Below are positions 1 through 12,100 of a stretch of DNA of 64,000 nt, in pieces; the stretch's first letter is position 1, and each line of letters starts with the position of its first letter. This stretch comes from Hermetia illucens (lineage: Eukaryota > Arthropoda > Insecta > Diptera > Stratiomyidae): the NCBI RefSeq assembly GCF_905115235.1, contig NC_051852.1, positions 167,108,164 to 167,172,163 on the forward strand. Direction: 5' to 3'. The notes beneath the pieces are model-generated. The model made no database searches, was not told where the DNA came from, and saw nothing but the letters and a program-made list of their open reading frames with translations. The position numbers and the translations under genes are program-made.

Positions 1-208
1 ATTGGAAACACGAAACTCAGGATATCTAGTGTGATTTGAAGGAAAATACCATGTGAAAAGCAAGGGAAAGTGCCTTCACAATTATTTCATTCAGGCGATT
101 GCGAATTTTCCGTCAAATGAATTGACACCTTTCAGAGAATCGTCTCAAACTGGGGTCTTCGTGCTCAAAACTTCAAAATCATTTTTTTCGTGTTAGAATC
201 TTATTCAT

Positions 209-1787
209 CATCATCATCAACAGCGCAACAACCGGTATCCGGTCTAGGCCTGCCATAATAAGGAACTCCAGACATCCCGGTTTTGCGCCGAGGTCCACCA
301 ATTCGATATCCCTAAAAGCTGTCTGGCGTCCTGGCCCACGCCATCGCTCCATCTTAGGCAGGGTCTGCCTCGTCTTCTTTTCCTACCATAGATATTACCC
401 TTATAGACTTTCCGGGTGGGATCATCTTCATCCATACGGATTAAGTGACCCGCCCACCGTAACCTATTGAGCCGGATTTTATCCACAACCGGACGGTCAT
501 GGTATCGCTCATAGATTTCGTCATTGTGTAGGCTACGGAATCGTCCATCCTCACGTAGGGGGCCAAAAATTCTTCGGAGGATTCTTCTCTCGAACGCGGC
601 CAAGAGTTCGCAATTTTTCTTGCTAAGAACCCAAGTCTCCGAGGAATGCATGAGGACTGGCAAGATCATTGTCTTGTACAGTAAGAGCTTTGACCCTATG
701 GTGAGACGTTTCGAGCGGAACAGTTTTTGTAAGCTGAAATAGGCTCTGTTCGCTGACAACAACCGTGCGCGGATTTCCTCATCGTAGCTGTTATCGGTTG
801 TGATTCTCGAACCCTAGATAGGAGAAATTGTCAACGGTCTCAAAGTTGTATTCTCCTATCCTTATTCTTCCTGTTTGACCAGTGCGGTTTGATGTTGTTG
901 GTTGATTCGTCTTCGGTGCTGACGTTGCCACCATATATTTTGTCTTGCCTTCATTGATGTGCAGCCCAAGATCTCGCGCGAATCAACGCCTGCTCGATCT
1001 GGATGAAGGCAGTTTGTACGTCTCGGGTGGTTCTTCCCATGATGTCGATATCGTCAGCATAGGCCAGTAGTTGGGTGGACTTGAGGAGGATTGTACCTCA
1101 GCATCACGGATCACTTTCTCGAGGGCCAGGTTAAAGAGGACGCATGATAGCGCATGCCCTTGTCGTAGACCGTTGTTGATGTCGAATGGTCTTGAGAGTG
1201 ATCCTGCTGCGTTTATCTGGCCTCGCACTTTGGTCAGGGTCAGCCTAGTCAGTCTTATCAATTTGTCGGGATACCGAATTTTCTCATGGCCGTATACAGT
1301 TTTACCCTGGCTATGCTATCATAAGCGGCTTTAAAGTCGATGAATAGATGGTGCAACTGTTGTCCATATTCCAACAGTTTTTCCATCGCTTGCCGCAGAG
1401 GGAAAATCTGATCTGTTGCTGATTTGCCTGGAGTAAAGCCTCTTTGGTATGAACCAATGATGTTCTGGGCGTATGGGGCTGTCCGGCCTAGCAAGATAGT
1501 GGAGAATATCTTATAGATGGTACTCAGCAACGTGATACCTCTATAATTGCTGCACTGTGTGATATCTCCCTTTTTATGTATGAGACAGATTATGCCTCGT
1601 TGCCAATCGTCAGGCATTGATTCGGTGTCCCATACCTTGAGCACAAGTTGATGAACCACTTGGTGTAACTGGTCGCCTCCATATTTAACCAATTCGGCTG
1701 TAATTCCATCGCCTCCTGGCGTCTTATGATTTTTTAGCCGATGAATTGCACGGACTGTTTCTCCTAAACTTGGTGGTGGCAGTATTT
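209..1787 (-). mobile_element. LINE-B copy 1, 5'-truncated non-LTR retrotransposon (RT part)
   Basis: Reading leftwards, this is the reverse transcriptase half of a LINE. Visible pieces are the start of the RT domain ([20 protein letters not shown]), the palm segment [20 protein letters not shown], and the C-terminal tail found in many endonuclease/RT LINEs ([19 protein letters not shown], then a [20 protein letters not shown] segment). It is closely related to the copies at 23103-25510 and 47905-49605. The 3' end on the minus strand is a short (GAT)n run at about 209-220, not poly-A. It is broken into at least four frames and lacks the endonuclease, so it is dead. Homology stops abruptly at about 1787. 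The clade is not certain; RTE-like or a related endonuclease LINE is my best guess. Confidence 0.85.
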
Positions 1788-2239
1788 GTCCGCGCGATGT
1801 ACATCGTGACAAAAGGTACCATGCCGCAGAACGCAATGATTTCAAGGTGTGAAGATGTGGTCATGACCAAAGAGCTTGCTTGGAGTACGTCAACGGTCGA
1901 ACTCTGATCCATGATGTCCTTTCTCTTGTAGATCAAACGGCTAGTCAAACGGATGCACGGTCTCACGCGGAGTTATTTATCGTTGCACCTATAGTTACTG
2001 CAGATCTGTACTTGCACTCGTCTGGAAATCTTAAGAATCCGAGACCTTTCCTAGAGGGTGGAAGAAGGGGATGATCGTTAATTGCAAGGAGGAGCACCCG
2101 TTTTAAGTGTGACAATTTGAAGGCTATCTGCATGCCCCCAGCCGTTGCGAAGAAAACTATTATTATTCTGTTAAGGGAAAGTCGCGCCGTGCCCTTAAAG
2201 AACTATTGTGCCCCAAGAAAATAACTACAAGAATCTTGG
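1788..2239. other. Unassigned sequence, no gene seen
   Basis: No convincing coding or RNA gene. A motif at about 2177-2215 (gttaagggaaagtcgc and following bases) recurs inverted at about 15745-15785 next to the F-box exon, which suggests a small interspersed repeat of unknown type. Confidence 0.4.
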
Positions 2240-2890
2240 AGTGCATTATACAATATCTTGAAAGCTTGATCAGCAGAGAGCAGGCTAGTTACTGTTTGCA
2301 TATCTAGGAAGCGTGGTTTCTGCTGACCGTTGCAACGAAATAGATGTTGCCCAACGTATTAATAACGCTAGATCCGCTTCCATTGCCTTGTTTAATATCT
2401 GGAAATGCAGTTATCTAAACACCAGAGTCAAGTTGAAACTATCCAACGCCAGTGCAGTTTCTGTGTTGCTATATGGGGGGTAGCACATGAAAAGTGAAAT
2501 CTAATGTTACTCAAAAGCACCAAGCCTTCGTCAGCGCCCGTCTGCATCGTGACATCACAATACGCTAGCCACAAATGAAGAAGTTAGTCGGCGCACATGC
2601 TTGGCATTCGTACACCCTGTGATCAGAGGGCGGAAGTAGATAGTTCATCATTAAGGAGAGGCAACAATTACATTGCTAGCTGCGCCATGCAGTGAAATCC
2701 ACTCTCCTAAGATGGACGATGTGTGGATCGCTCTAAGGTAGCTTGGCGCAAAACAGTAGAGAAGGAGTTTAGGGATATCAGATAATCGTGGGGGGACCTA
2801 AAGCGCATTTCAGGTAACCGCAAACGATGGCGCGTAGATGTGGTTGACGCGCGCTACCTCAACAAGGGTTAAATTTCAACCATATATTAG
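2240..2890 (+). mobile_element. LINE-C fragment, RT C-terminal region
   Basis: Read in two or three frames, the plus strand gives the end of a LINE polyprotein: YLGSVVSADRCNEIDVAQRI, a segment ending in LLYGG, then WRRTVEKEFRDIR and a tryptophan-containing tail (SWGDLKRISGNRKRWRVDVV). This C-terminal pattern (leucine-rich thumb, TWRRTVE, and a final R-W-R box) is typical of a widespread endonuclease/RT LINE group. Several stops and frame changes show an old, inactive copy. The endonuclease and catalytic palm are absent. It is distinct from LINE-B. Confidence 0.7.
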
Positions 2891-2984
2891 TTGAGATCGC
2901 TCCTCAAGACTGTACGGAATCACATCCGTTCCGGCTTGATAGCGTGCTAAACTTGCAATCCATCGCTCCATTCAACTATTAGAA

Positions 2985-3500
2985 GAAACATAGTTAAGTC
3001 TAAACAAATCGGGAAACCGAAAGCTGAAGCACTTGTAACCACTTCGGCTGCGCTGCTTACTTGTATAAGCATATTTGAGTGGGCATCTGCCTTAATATGC
3101 ATTTAGTTTGTCAGATCATTCACTTCAGTATGAAATTGGCGTTCAAAGTGTTAGAATGCAATAGGGCAAGTGATCTTTATAGCTATGTTAGTGATAGCGC
3201 TATTTCACCTAAATTATTGGTAGTGTTATGGTCTATAGTATAGCCTTCATTACTACAAAACTTCATGATTTTAGGATAAACTAAAGGAAGGTTTCCAGTC
3301 AATTTCTAAAATATATACTTATATTTAAACATATGGAGAGTATTTTGAGCCTTAGATGCTATGTACTTTGCTCTGCGAACGGGCCCTTGAAGTAACTAAC
3401 CTCTTTCGGACCCCCGCACTCTCCCTCCCTTGCAGTTAATGTCAACACTAAAATCGAGACCATTCATTTGATACCCCATACATACTCGTTCCCTTTTGCA
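2985..3500 (+). repeat. Degraded Helentron/mini-me-like interspersed repeat
   Basis: It starts with aaatcgggaaaccgaaagct, matching the start of the better copy at 31541-32342. It ends in shared text (cgagaccattcatttgatac, then the cccttttgcatgtatg core). The GTCT microsatellite end is missing. Family assignment is by the resemblance of the group to dipteran mini-me/Helentron-like repeats. Confidence 0.5.
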
Positions 3501-4559
3501 TGTATGCCAACATGCTCCTTGATTGCTCCCCCAGCCTCGTGACTGTCACCTCGCTACCCACAGGTAGTCGAGCCGCTCAGGCGGATGAGTTTCAGTCCGT
3601 GGTGAATTGCGTCATTCCAGTGCAGAACCCGGACGAATACTCGCTAATTAGCTTGCATCTCTATAAGTGGACATTGAATAATGCACTTCTAAACATCTCT
3701 AGGACAGTTTAATAAAAATATCCAAACAAAAATCGAAACTTTAACTCCTTCATAAACAATAATAGGAAGGTAAAAAAGTGAACTCTTTTGGGTCTGACAA
3801 AAGTATTGGTCCAGCAAAATGAGAACGAGTTCTAAAATATATAAATCAACGAATTGAGTACTTTGACTACAATTTCAATACATTCAGATGCATATCTTTG
3901 GTAGCGGTTACAGATGCGAGATGACGAGCTATCAAATCAACCGAGCTCAATACAATGCTTCCTAGAGATATTTTTTTAAGCAAATGATTCGTTTTCGGAC
4001 CCTCGTTTCGAAGAGATGCAACAATTTAACTGGGGTTAATTCTTGGCGGTTTGGGAAGCGTATAAAGCCAACATGAAGCAGTATATAATAACTATTCATA
4101 TTTGAAATAATAAAACTTGTTTTTCTTATTCACTAGTGTTGACTTTTATTTTTCAAATACCGATATTTCGGGAACCACTTGTTCCCTTCATAAGTGCTAA
4201 CAAGTCAAATATCGATCGAGAGTTTTCTGCTTTTATTTGGCTTCGCAAATTACGGATGGTACTCAGCAATATTATGAACATACTTAGCATCACAGAAGGA
4301 AAGAGGCTGCAAAAAAAAGATGCTAAAATATCTCTAAAATATGTTTCGTATTTATGTCGGTTCCTAAATATTTATTTCATCGTATTTGACTATAATTAAT
4401 ATTATAAACTAACAAAAGGTCCGTTGTTAATAAGAGTACTGAAGAATGAAAAAAAGTAATGAAATAGTGATGAGCTTCGAAATGTCCTAAATTTATGACG
4501 GCCTGGTCTCATTATGCTTCAGGTTAAAGTTGAATAATTCAACAAGTCCTCACACGACC
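3501..4559. other. Gene-free stretch with a possible Penelope-like remnant
   Basis: No gene is supported. At about 4155-4205 the minus strand reads gggaacaagtggttcccgaa and then atatcgg, a type of motif seen near the ends of Penelope-like elements. Nothing else in this interval is recognisable; it is AT-rich and full of stops on both strands. Confidence 0.3.
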
Positions 4560-5545
4560 TCATCACGGTGGCTGCTGGAAACCGTCTTCGGCCAAGATTG
4601 TGTAGGCCAATTGAATCTGGCGGGGGGAGGAGCCGAAGCAACAGCTTGGGGATCGTCCTCCCTGCACTCGAAAAGGTGCTAATAGAACCTCAAGCATATG
4701 CCGACAGGGACTGACGAACCCCCACGCAAGCAGAACATGCCTAGAGGAAGACATCGACATCGCACTAATACAGGACCCTTGGGTCGGAGGCAAGCGACCC
4801 ATTAAAGGGCTCCAAAGCCAATATTTTAATTTATTCCATAGCACAGGAGACGCTAATCGGGACAAACCTAGACCATGTACCTTAATACATAAGAGTCTGC
4901 ACGCTTTTCTGTGTCCGGACCTTCCAGTGACCTAGTCGTGGTCAAACTGGAGCAGCCGGGGGAAAAGAACGTATATATTTCCTCGGCTTACATAACTCAC
5001 GACCGATCAGCTTCACCAGAAGAACTACAATATTTTGCGAGCACCATAGCAGCAAAGAAGGTCAACCTGTTGATAGGCTGCCACGCCAAGGCATGCGCTT
5101 TGGGGCAGTTCAAATCAACGAAATAGGTGTGTAAAAAGGCAGTACATCAACCTTCCATTCCCTAGCTGCAGCACCCAGAATTTCAAATCCTTCAGAGACC
5201 TCAGGAGGATCGAGTGGTGAAGGTTTGGTCAAGTAATTAACAGCAAACTCTTCGGTGCTCTGGGCTCAGATCATATAATGCCAGTCATGCTACAGAAGCA
5301 GCAGAAAAGGGTTATGCCAAGAGTTGAGATTTACCGGAGCTGTATTTCTTTAGGATACGTATCACAGCCATGAAGATGCGTACGAGTGGTTTCATATCGA
5401 AAGCGGGCAGGCGCGGCCACGAGTCCGCGAAGAACTTTCGGTTAATCAGAGACACTTCTTTAGTTTGAAAACCCTAGAACACGTTCTGGACATGTACTTA
5501 AGGGCGATAGAGCGGTCAATGATACCTACCTACCTACCATCATTC
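4560..5545 (+). mobile_element. LINE-A copy, endonuclease fragment joined to an RT scrap and 3' tail
   Basis: The plus strand encodes part of an apurinic-type LINE endonuclease (DIDIALIQDPWVGGKRPIKG; then DLVVVKLEQPGEKNVYISSA, SAYITHDRSAS, and KVNLLIG where a catalytic D/N would normally follow). It is followed by an RT scrap, [18 protein letters not shown]. The copy ends in a (TACC)n run at about 5527-5545. The same microsatellite follows the family's 3' end at 7868, where it is read on the other strand. Most of the RT and all of the RNase H are missing, so this is a heavily deleted fossil. Confidence 0.7.
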
Positions 5546-6112
5546 ATATCAAAATGTCAATACTGCTTTCAATATTGCTTTGAATCATGAAGACTGCATA
5601 CAGTGTGCTCGTCTCATGCGCATTTTTTGAATTTGTAAAGTGGAAGATAAGCATCGCATATGTACGTCTTTCTTTAATGGCATACACAAGAAAATCACCT
5701 ACCTGCCATCGACGAATCAATAAATCAGGAATATAAGCAGAAACCCCTCTATACAGAATTTTTCGCCACGCGCTAGTTAGTTACCTTTGACCTCCCTATA
5801 ACTCACATATGTTATGCACGATTACATTCGGTCTCCCCTTCCCGCAGTCTCTTGCTTGGAACCTATTCAAAATTTGAAACTTTTTATGTCGATTTCCGAC
5901 CTCCATTCTCTCACTTTAGCAACACTGTTTGGTGTCATCTGACACCTGAATTGAATCCTTCCAAGAAACCGTGATCAGCTGATACGCTACTGTCAAAACA
6001 TAAGATAACTACAGGTTGATTGAAGATGAGATATCTGTGACTTATCGGAGTTTTAGAGTCGGTTATCAGGTTGTTATTGGCGGACTGAAGAGCTGCTGGC
6101 TGTGCCGAGACA
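5546..6112 (+). promoter_or_regulatory. Upstream region of the F-box/LRR gene
   Basis: Mostly unique sequence between the LINE-A tail and the start codon at 6113. It holds ATCAGCTGAT at 5974-5983, which matches the E-box core-promoter element (motif 5 of Ohler) common at fly housekeeping promoters and lies about 130 bp upstream of the ATG. No TATA box is obvious near it. The promoter call rests on position and this motif only. Confidence 0.4.
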
Positions 6113-9100
6113 ATGGAAGAGGAGGAAGAATTGGACTCTTTTATCGAGCCGAGCTACGGAGATCTGCCAATGGAGGTAAGTGAAGATAAGTTCGATTATT
6201 ACAAGAGTGAACGTAGTGGACACAAACAGTCGAGATTTGCTTCAATTAATTTTGCAAATTAGGAATTTATGGTATTCACGCATTGACACAGAATAAATTA
6301 TCAATTTAGTGAAAGTATTTGAGAGGGAGAGCTAAAATTAGAGACAATATCGCTATTCTAGGGAAATTTGATCAAAGACTATCCGCTTGCAGTAGTCCGG
6401 CGGTGTCATGCAAACTCAATTAAAAGATAACTCAAATACTTCAGCTATACCAATAGATAAGGAATGTTTGAAATATCGCTACGTTATCAGTATTCAGTGA
6501 TTCAGAAAATATTGCTTATTATTGTTTTGCGTTTGCAAATATTCCAGATAATATTGCAAATCTTCGATTATTTGAACCCATCCGATAGGAAAGCTGCATC
6601 AACTACATGTCGTCGATGGTACGAAGCATTTATCGATCCAAAGTTCCAAGCCGAATCCGTCCTGACGCTCTCCAATGTTTATCTGACGGATAATTCGCAA
6701 CCTCTCTCCACATTCTTAAATTGTTCGGATCGTCGTCCCTTCATCAATATCGTCTTAAAGAAAGTAGAACTGGGAACGACTAGTGCATTTTTCGAACATA
6801 TCGGGCAAAACGTCGAGGAGTTGACTATAGACACAATGGACATTAGCGAACACCAAGCGACAGCAATTCTGAAAGCGATGCGCAGATTGAAATGTCTGGC
6901 CATCAAGCAATCACCTGAGATCTTTATGAGCGGACAATTTCTGAAGCCAGACAGTGACAAGAAATTGTTATCTTACACTTTCGAAAATGTACATTCGCTA
7001 GCAATTGTAGATAATCGCTATCTCACCGATGCCATATTATCTCGCATAGTTGGGCTCATCACTTTCCTGCGACGATTAGATTTGTCTGCATCTCCGATTG
7101 CATTTCACAAGGCAGTTTGCCATCGTTTCTATCCCCGCGATGACATACAACCGAGTGAGTCAATTCTGACCTTCCGAATTGTGCGGCAAGTCATTGAAAA
7201 ATATCACGAAACATTAACTGAACTGGACCTGAGTCAAACATTAATAGGTTCTGAGGCACTGGAGGCTTTGGCGAAAATTGGTCCGACATGGCGACTGAGA
7301 AAATTAGAGCTGAGATCATGCTTGCAGCTAACCATGAGCAGCCTAATTGTCTTTCTATCAACACAACCGGAAATTGAGTTTTTGGATTGTTCGTCTGTTA
7401 ATTTTGTAGCGGAAAACTGGGCATCTAGGATAGTAGATCAGCTGCCACATTTGCAAGTTCTGAAGCTGAGCAATTGCAAAACTTTAACTGATTCTGATGT
7501 GGAGAAAATGAAGAACTTGAAACTCCGTCATTTGGATATTTCGTACTGTAGTAGTTTGACGAGTGCTGGCATAAAGGAAGGAATAGCCAAGGAGCGCAAC
7601 GAGGTCCTAAAAGAGTTGAATTTAAGCGGATTGAACATTAGTGAGTCGTGTATAATGCAGTGTATTGAGAACTTTCCGAATCTGAGTCTGCTGGATATTT
7701 CGAACTGTGTGACTGTTGTCACGGACGCTGTGGTGCAAAGTATTACGAGAAATTTGATTTGGCTGCGTGAGTTGAATTTGGAAAATTGCAGCTTGGTGAG
7801 TCCTATTTTTCGTTTTTAAAATAAATACCGTTACTTGTATGTTGATGTGGATGCTGTGACTTCTGTAGGTAGGTAGGTAGGTAGGTATCAGTGACCGCTC
7901 CGAGGAGCCCAATTAGCGCTGCCAAGAGCAGAGCCTTGCCTGGCCAATCCGTCAGCCCGCTCATTCCCCTCTATGTTCCTATGTCCGGGAACCCAGAGGA
8001 GAGTGACCTTGAGCATGCCGCCCAGATGGTTGAGCGCGTCTCTGCACTGCTCCACCAGCCGGGAAGATGTCGTCGTTGAGTACAAGGCCTTGATGGCCGC
8101 TTGGCTGTCGGTCAGAATGGCTATGTTACGCTTGGGGCTCGAATCACGCTCCAGCCATCGACAGACTTCCAATATCGTCAGTACTTCCGCCTGGAATACA
8201 CTGGCGAAACCTGGGAGACCATACGACTTGGATACACCGTGTGTATTCCAGAAAACGCCCGCGCCGACTCCATAGGCCATCTTTGATAAGTCCGTAAAAA
8301 ATACCGTGTCATAGTCATAGCAACACGTCGCCGGTCTTCCACTTTGCCCTGGTTGGAAGGTCCACAGCAGTGACTTCTGTATTCGAATTGATTATGGTTT
8401 TGTAACAACCTGGAACATCCAAAGTCTCCTTTACGCGCAATTCTGAGACTTCCATAATCGGAACGCTTGTATTAATTGTACACATTATATTTTTGGATCC
8501 ATATTATTAGATTGCTTAGCTTTCAAGAAAAACTTGTTCTAGAAGTTTCATTCGCACTTAATTGGCCGTTTTATACCTTGCTGAATTTCCAGAAAAGTGC
8601 GTGAATATGTTAAGTCCTTGGGGTTTTAACGTAGATACCTGTCGTGAGACTTAATCCTACGGTCTTCTTAAGACACGGATTGATTTTGCGACCACAATCA
8701 GAGCCCCGCTGTGACAAGCAACAACGGTACCAGTCTATACCAAGTACATGGCTTAGCACTCATACTGGTGGATGCAAGACCTACCTAAATATCTACCGAA
8801 CTATGGAGTACGGCACCCGTGTTGAAACGCAACACCACGCCGAGGCCCGAAGGTCTCTTCTCGCTTGAGCATAACCACAACCCCCATGAAACTCCCACTA
8901 GGGGGCCTACCGCAAATAACCGAGCTGTCCTCACATACAACAGGGATTCTCCCGAAGTATATGAGTCCAGGGGCTATACCGGTTCCCATGGTACCAGTAT
9001 ACCCCTGGTAAGGTTTCGTGACCGAAGCCACTTCAGATGAGTCCCCGTGCAGAGTCGGGTCTGATCGCCCTAATTAGGCCTTGGAGCATTCGCCTATTGC

Positions 9101-12100
9101 ACCATGGCCGGCAAGCCAATGCGATACAGCGTTTCCCGGTGCCACCACGTGGAGGTTCTCCTCGGCAACCAGGTTTTGGTTCAGCCGACAGGGTTGCCAC
9201 CCTGTCTTCCTCACCGCCACCTCTGAGCACCTGCGTGAATATGTTGCTGAAAAACTATAATAATAATAATAATAATACAGGTGCTTCGGAGCAGGACGCC
9301 AAATGATTGAGTCAGGGCTCTCGTTTGCATTTTGCGTGTGGCCACCCAAACACGTTTCCAACAAATCGGGGAGGAAAGCACCTTTCGATGTTAGAGGTGG
9401 AGGGTGCTGCAGTAGCTCTTTATTGGCTCCTACAACTTCGGTTTTTTTCCAAATACACCAGCTGTCGACTCCAGTAGGGCAATATTCATGCCGCGGATTT
9501 TCGTCGGTTCAATACCGATGGTAGTAAGTGGCCAAGATTTCTTTTTCCATTTCTTCTACACTAATAATATTGATTCTAACGTTGGCGCAACAATCTATAT
9601 TGAATTAGGGCCTTGAAGTGTGTTAGAGCACTTCATTCAAGACCGTAACGGTACACTACAGTAGACTGTAGGAGGCAATGTGGTCAGCATTGCGTTCGCC
9701 CGAGATTATTACCCTGATTTGACTCAGGTATCATTCACAGCTGAGTCGACTGGTTCCGACGTCAAGTCACGATACAAATCCCACTGCCACCAGTGAGATT
9801 TGAACCGTGGCCTTCCGTATGACAACCCACTGCTCTAACCACTGAGCTATTCGGAAAACTACCTGCTACTAAATTCGAGTCATCTGTTATCAGGTGTCCT
9901 AACTACTGTTATTGCAATGATGCTGCCATCGTTGGCCATTGTCGGTCCTACAATTAAATCGATGAGTGGAAAAACCGTATAACTCCAATATCATTGTTTT
10001 AAGAAAAACACAAAAGTGTGCATTTTACAACAATCAAATGTTCAAAGAAATCAAATGGAATGATTGCCTTTACCAGAACTTGCCAAGCAAGTTTCATTAA
10101 GTGTTTCCTGAGAAGCTGTACAGCCGAAGAAACTACTTGGAGTTGTACGGGTTTTCCACTCAATATTTGGTCAACGTAAAAAAACAAACTAATTTGAATA
10201 AGAATGCCTTTATTAAGGGGAGATATACAATTAGATGAAAAAAAAGCTTATTTTTGAGAATTTTTTTCAATAGGAAATTAATATTGCACACTTATGAAAC
10301 TATACAAATTTGAAGATAATACATAGTGTAGCCATAAGTTCTGTCAGTCCATGCGTATAGCCAGAAATGTTAGGCAGCCGAAACTGGGAACACTGCGGAC
10401 GGAGAGTACCTAACCTTACGCCACTTCCGTCAGATTTTCAGGTTCCGAAGGTCAGTAGCGCGTGAAAAAGAATCGCGACTATTGTGTTGCAACTATGTGG
10501 TAATATGCCGAAAAAGATTCATAGTTTGTTGAAAAAGTTAGCATTAAACGAACGATTCGCTTTTAAGACATTAGCTCAGTACCTGGCTTCCAGCAGGACT
10601 CGGCCCCCGGTCACAAAGCCAATGGTTAGCAATGGTTAGCAGCGTATGCTCCTGACTTCATAACTGCGAATGAATGGTCCTCAGGCAGCCCTGATTTGGA
10701 TCTTCTGGACTGCAGTCTTTGCGCTAAGTTAGAGGAGGCTGCCTGTGATCGAATTTACAACGATTTGGAGAATTTGAAGACCGGAATCGTGCGTGCAGAT
10801 CGAGAAATGCCACTTCATACCGTGCGTGAAGCGATCGATACATGGCCTGACAGACTTCGGGCCTGTATAGCTGCCAGCGGCGACCATTTTGAATATTTTT
10901 TTTCCTTTGGAAGCTCTATGTTTCCCTTTTCTAATGGTGTACTTTTCGATTGGTTTGGTTTGTTATTTCGTGAGAAATACAGATTTGTTTGACTGACAGG
11001 ACTGGCTATACTATGTATATTGTGAAAAAACATTTTTTGTAATATGAATGAACACAAAATGGCGGAGCTATGGCACATTGTTGCGGCAGCAGTTTTAAAT
11101 CGGTGTACACTCTCTCGCTTCGTAACCTTTGATCTGGAAAAAGTAAACCATGGCATTTTATTTTAGGCACATATAGTTTCTATTTGACATTGGCGAAAAT
11201 TTTAAAAATGTAACGTGCGTGCAATTTAAAAAAAACTATTTTACGTTAAATCTGCATGATTGTTTGTTAATTAAAAATTGTTTTTTGAATTTATCAAAAA
11301 ACAATTAATGTCATATAGAAGCCAATGGCAGTTTTAAGTGGATTGTTTGAAAAGTTTTCGCGGTATCCTGTACACCGATTTCGAAAATGTTGTTTTGAGA
11401 TAAACACGTTTAAAGTTTTGACACATGGAAACAAATGATTCAAATTACTGACAGATTAATCAGCTATACCAGGTCCATATAACAGCCCTGTGCCTCATAG
11501 AACTCATTTTCAGTCATTAAGGATTTTTTCCTAGCAATTCGAGCCTCTTTAGTTGCAGGAAGGCTGCCCTTCTTCTGCCGCTGCTTTCGCTCCTGGTCTC
11601 TTTTTTCAGCGTAGTTTTTACATGTTGACCCAATTTAGAACTGCAAATCATTCATAACTCTTAAGTTAGATGAAAAGCCTTCGTTGATCATTCCAGCAGC
11701 CAAAACGGCTGCTATCTCAACTATTTTAAGGCCGGAATACAGGTGCTTCGGAGCAAGACGCCAAATGATTGAGTTGGAGCTCTCGTTTGCATTTTGCGTG
11801 TGACCACCCAAACACGTTTCCAACAAATCACTTTTCCTCAAATCTTCTTAAATGTTAGGAAAGCACTTTTCGATGTTGGTGTGCTGTTGTGGAGGGTGCT
11901 GCAGTAGCTCTTTATTGGCTCTTACAACTTCGGCTTTTTTCCAAATACACCAGCTGTCGGCTCCAGTAAGGCAATATTCATGCCGCGGATTTTCGTCGGT
12001 TCAATACCGATGGTAGTAAGTGGCCAAGATTTCTTTTTCCATTTCTTCTACACTAATAATATTGGTTCTGATTGCTAGTGCGAAATATGTAGATAATTTA

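Noticed and set aside
3500-4399. Short open frames of 70-87 residues as genes
   Set aside because: They overlap repeat debris, have no recognisable domain, and are within chance expectation.
6464-6547. An upstream start for the F-box gene at 6464 (MFEISLRYQYS)
   Set aside because: It is intron 1 sequence before the acceptor attccag at 6547; using exon 1 instead restores the LPME of the F-box.
9037-9364. Frames on both strands with asparagine or tyrosine runs as low-complexity proteins
   Set aside because: The runs are a (TAA)n microsatellite between an S unit and a transposon remnant.
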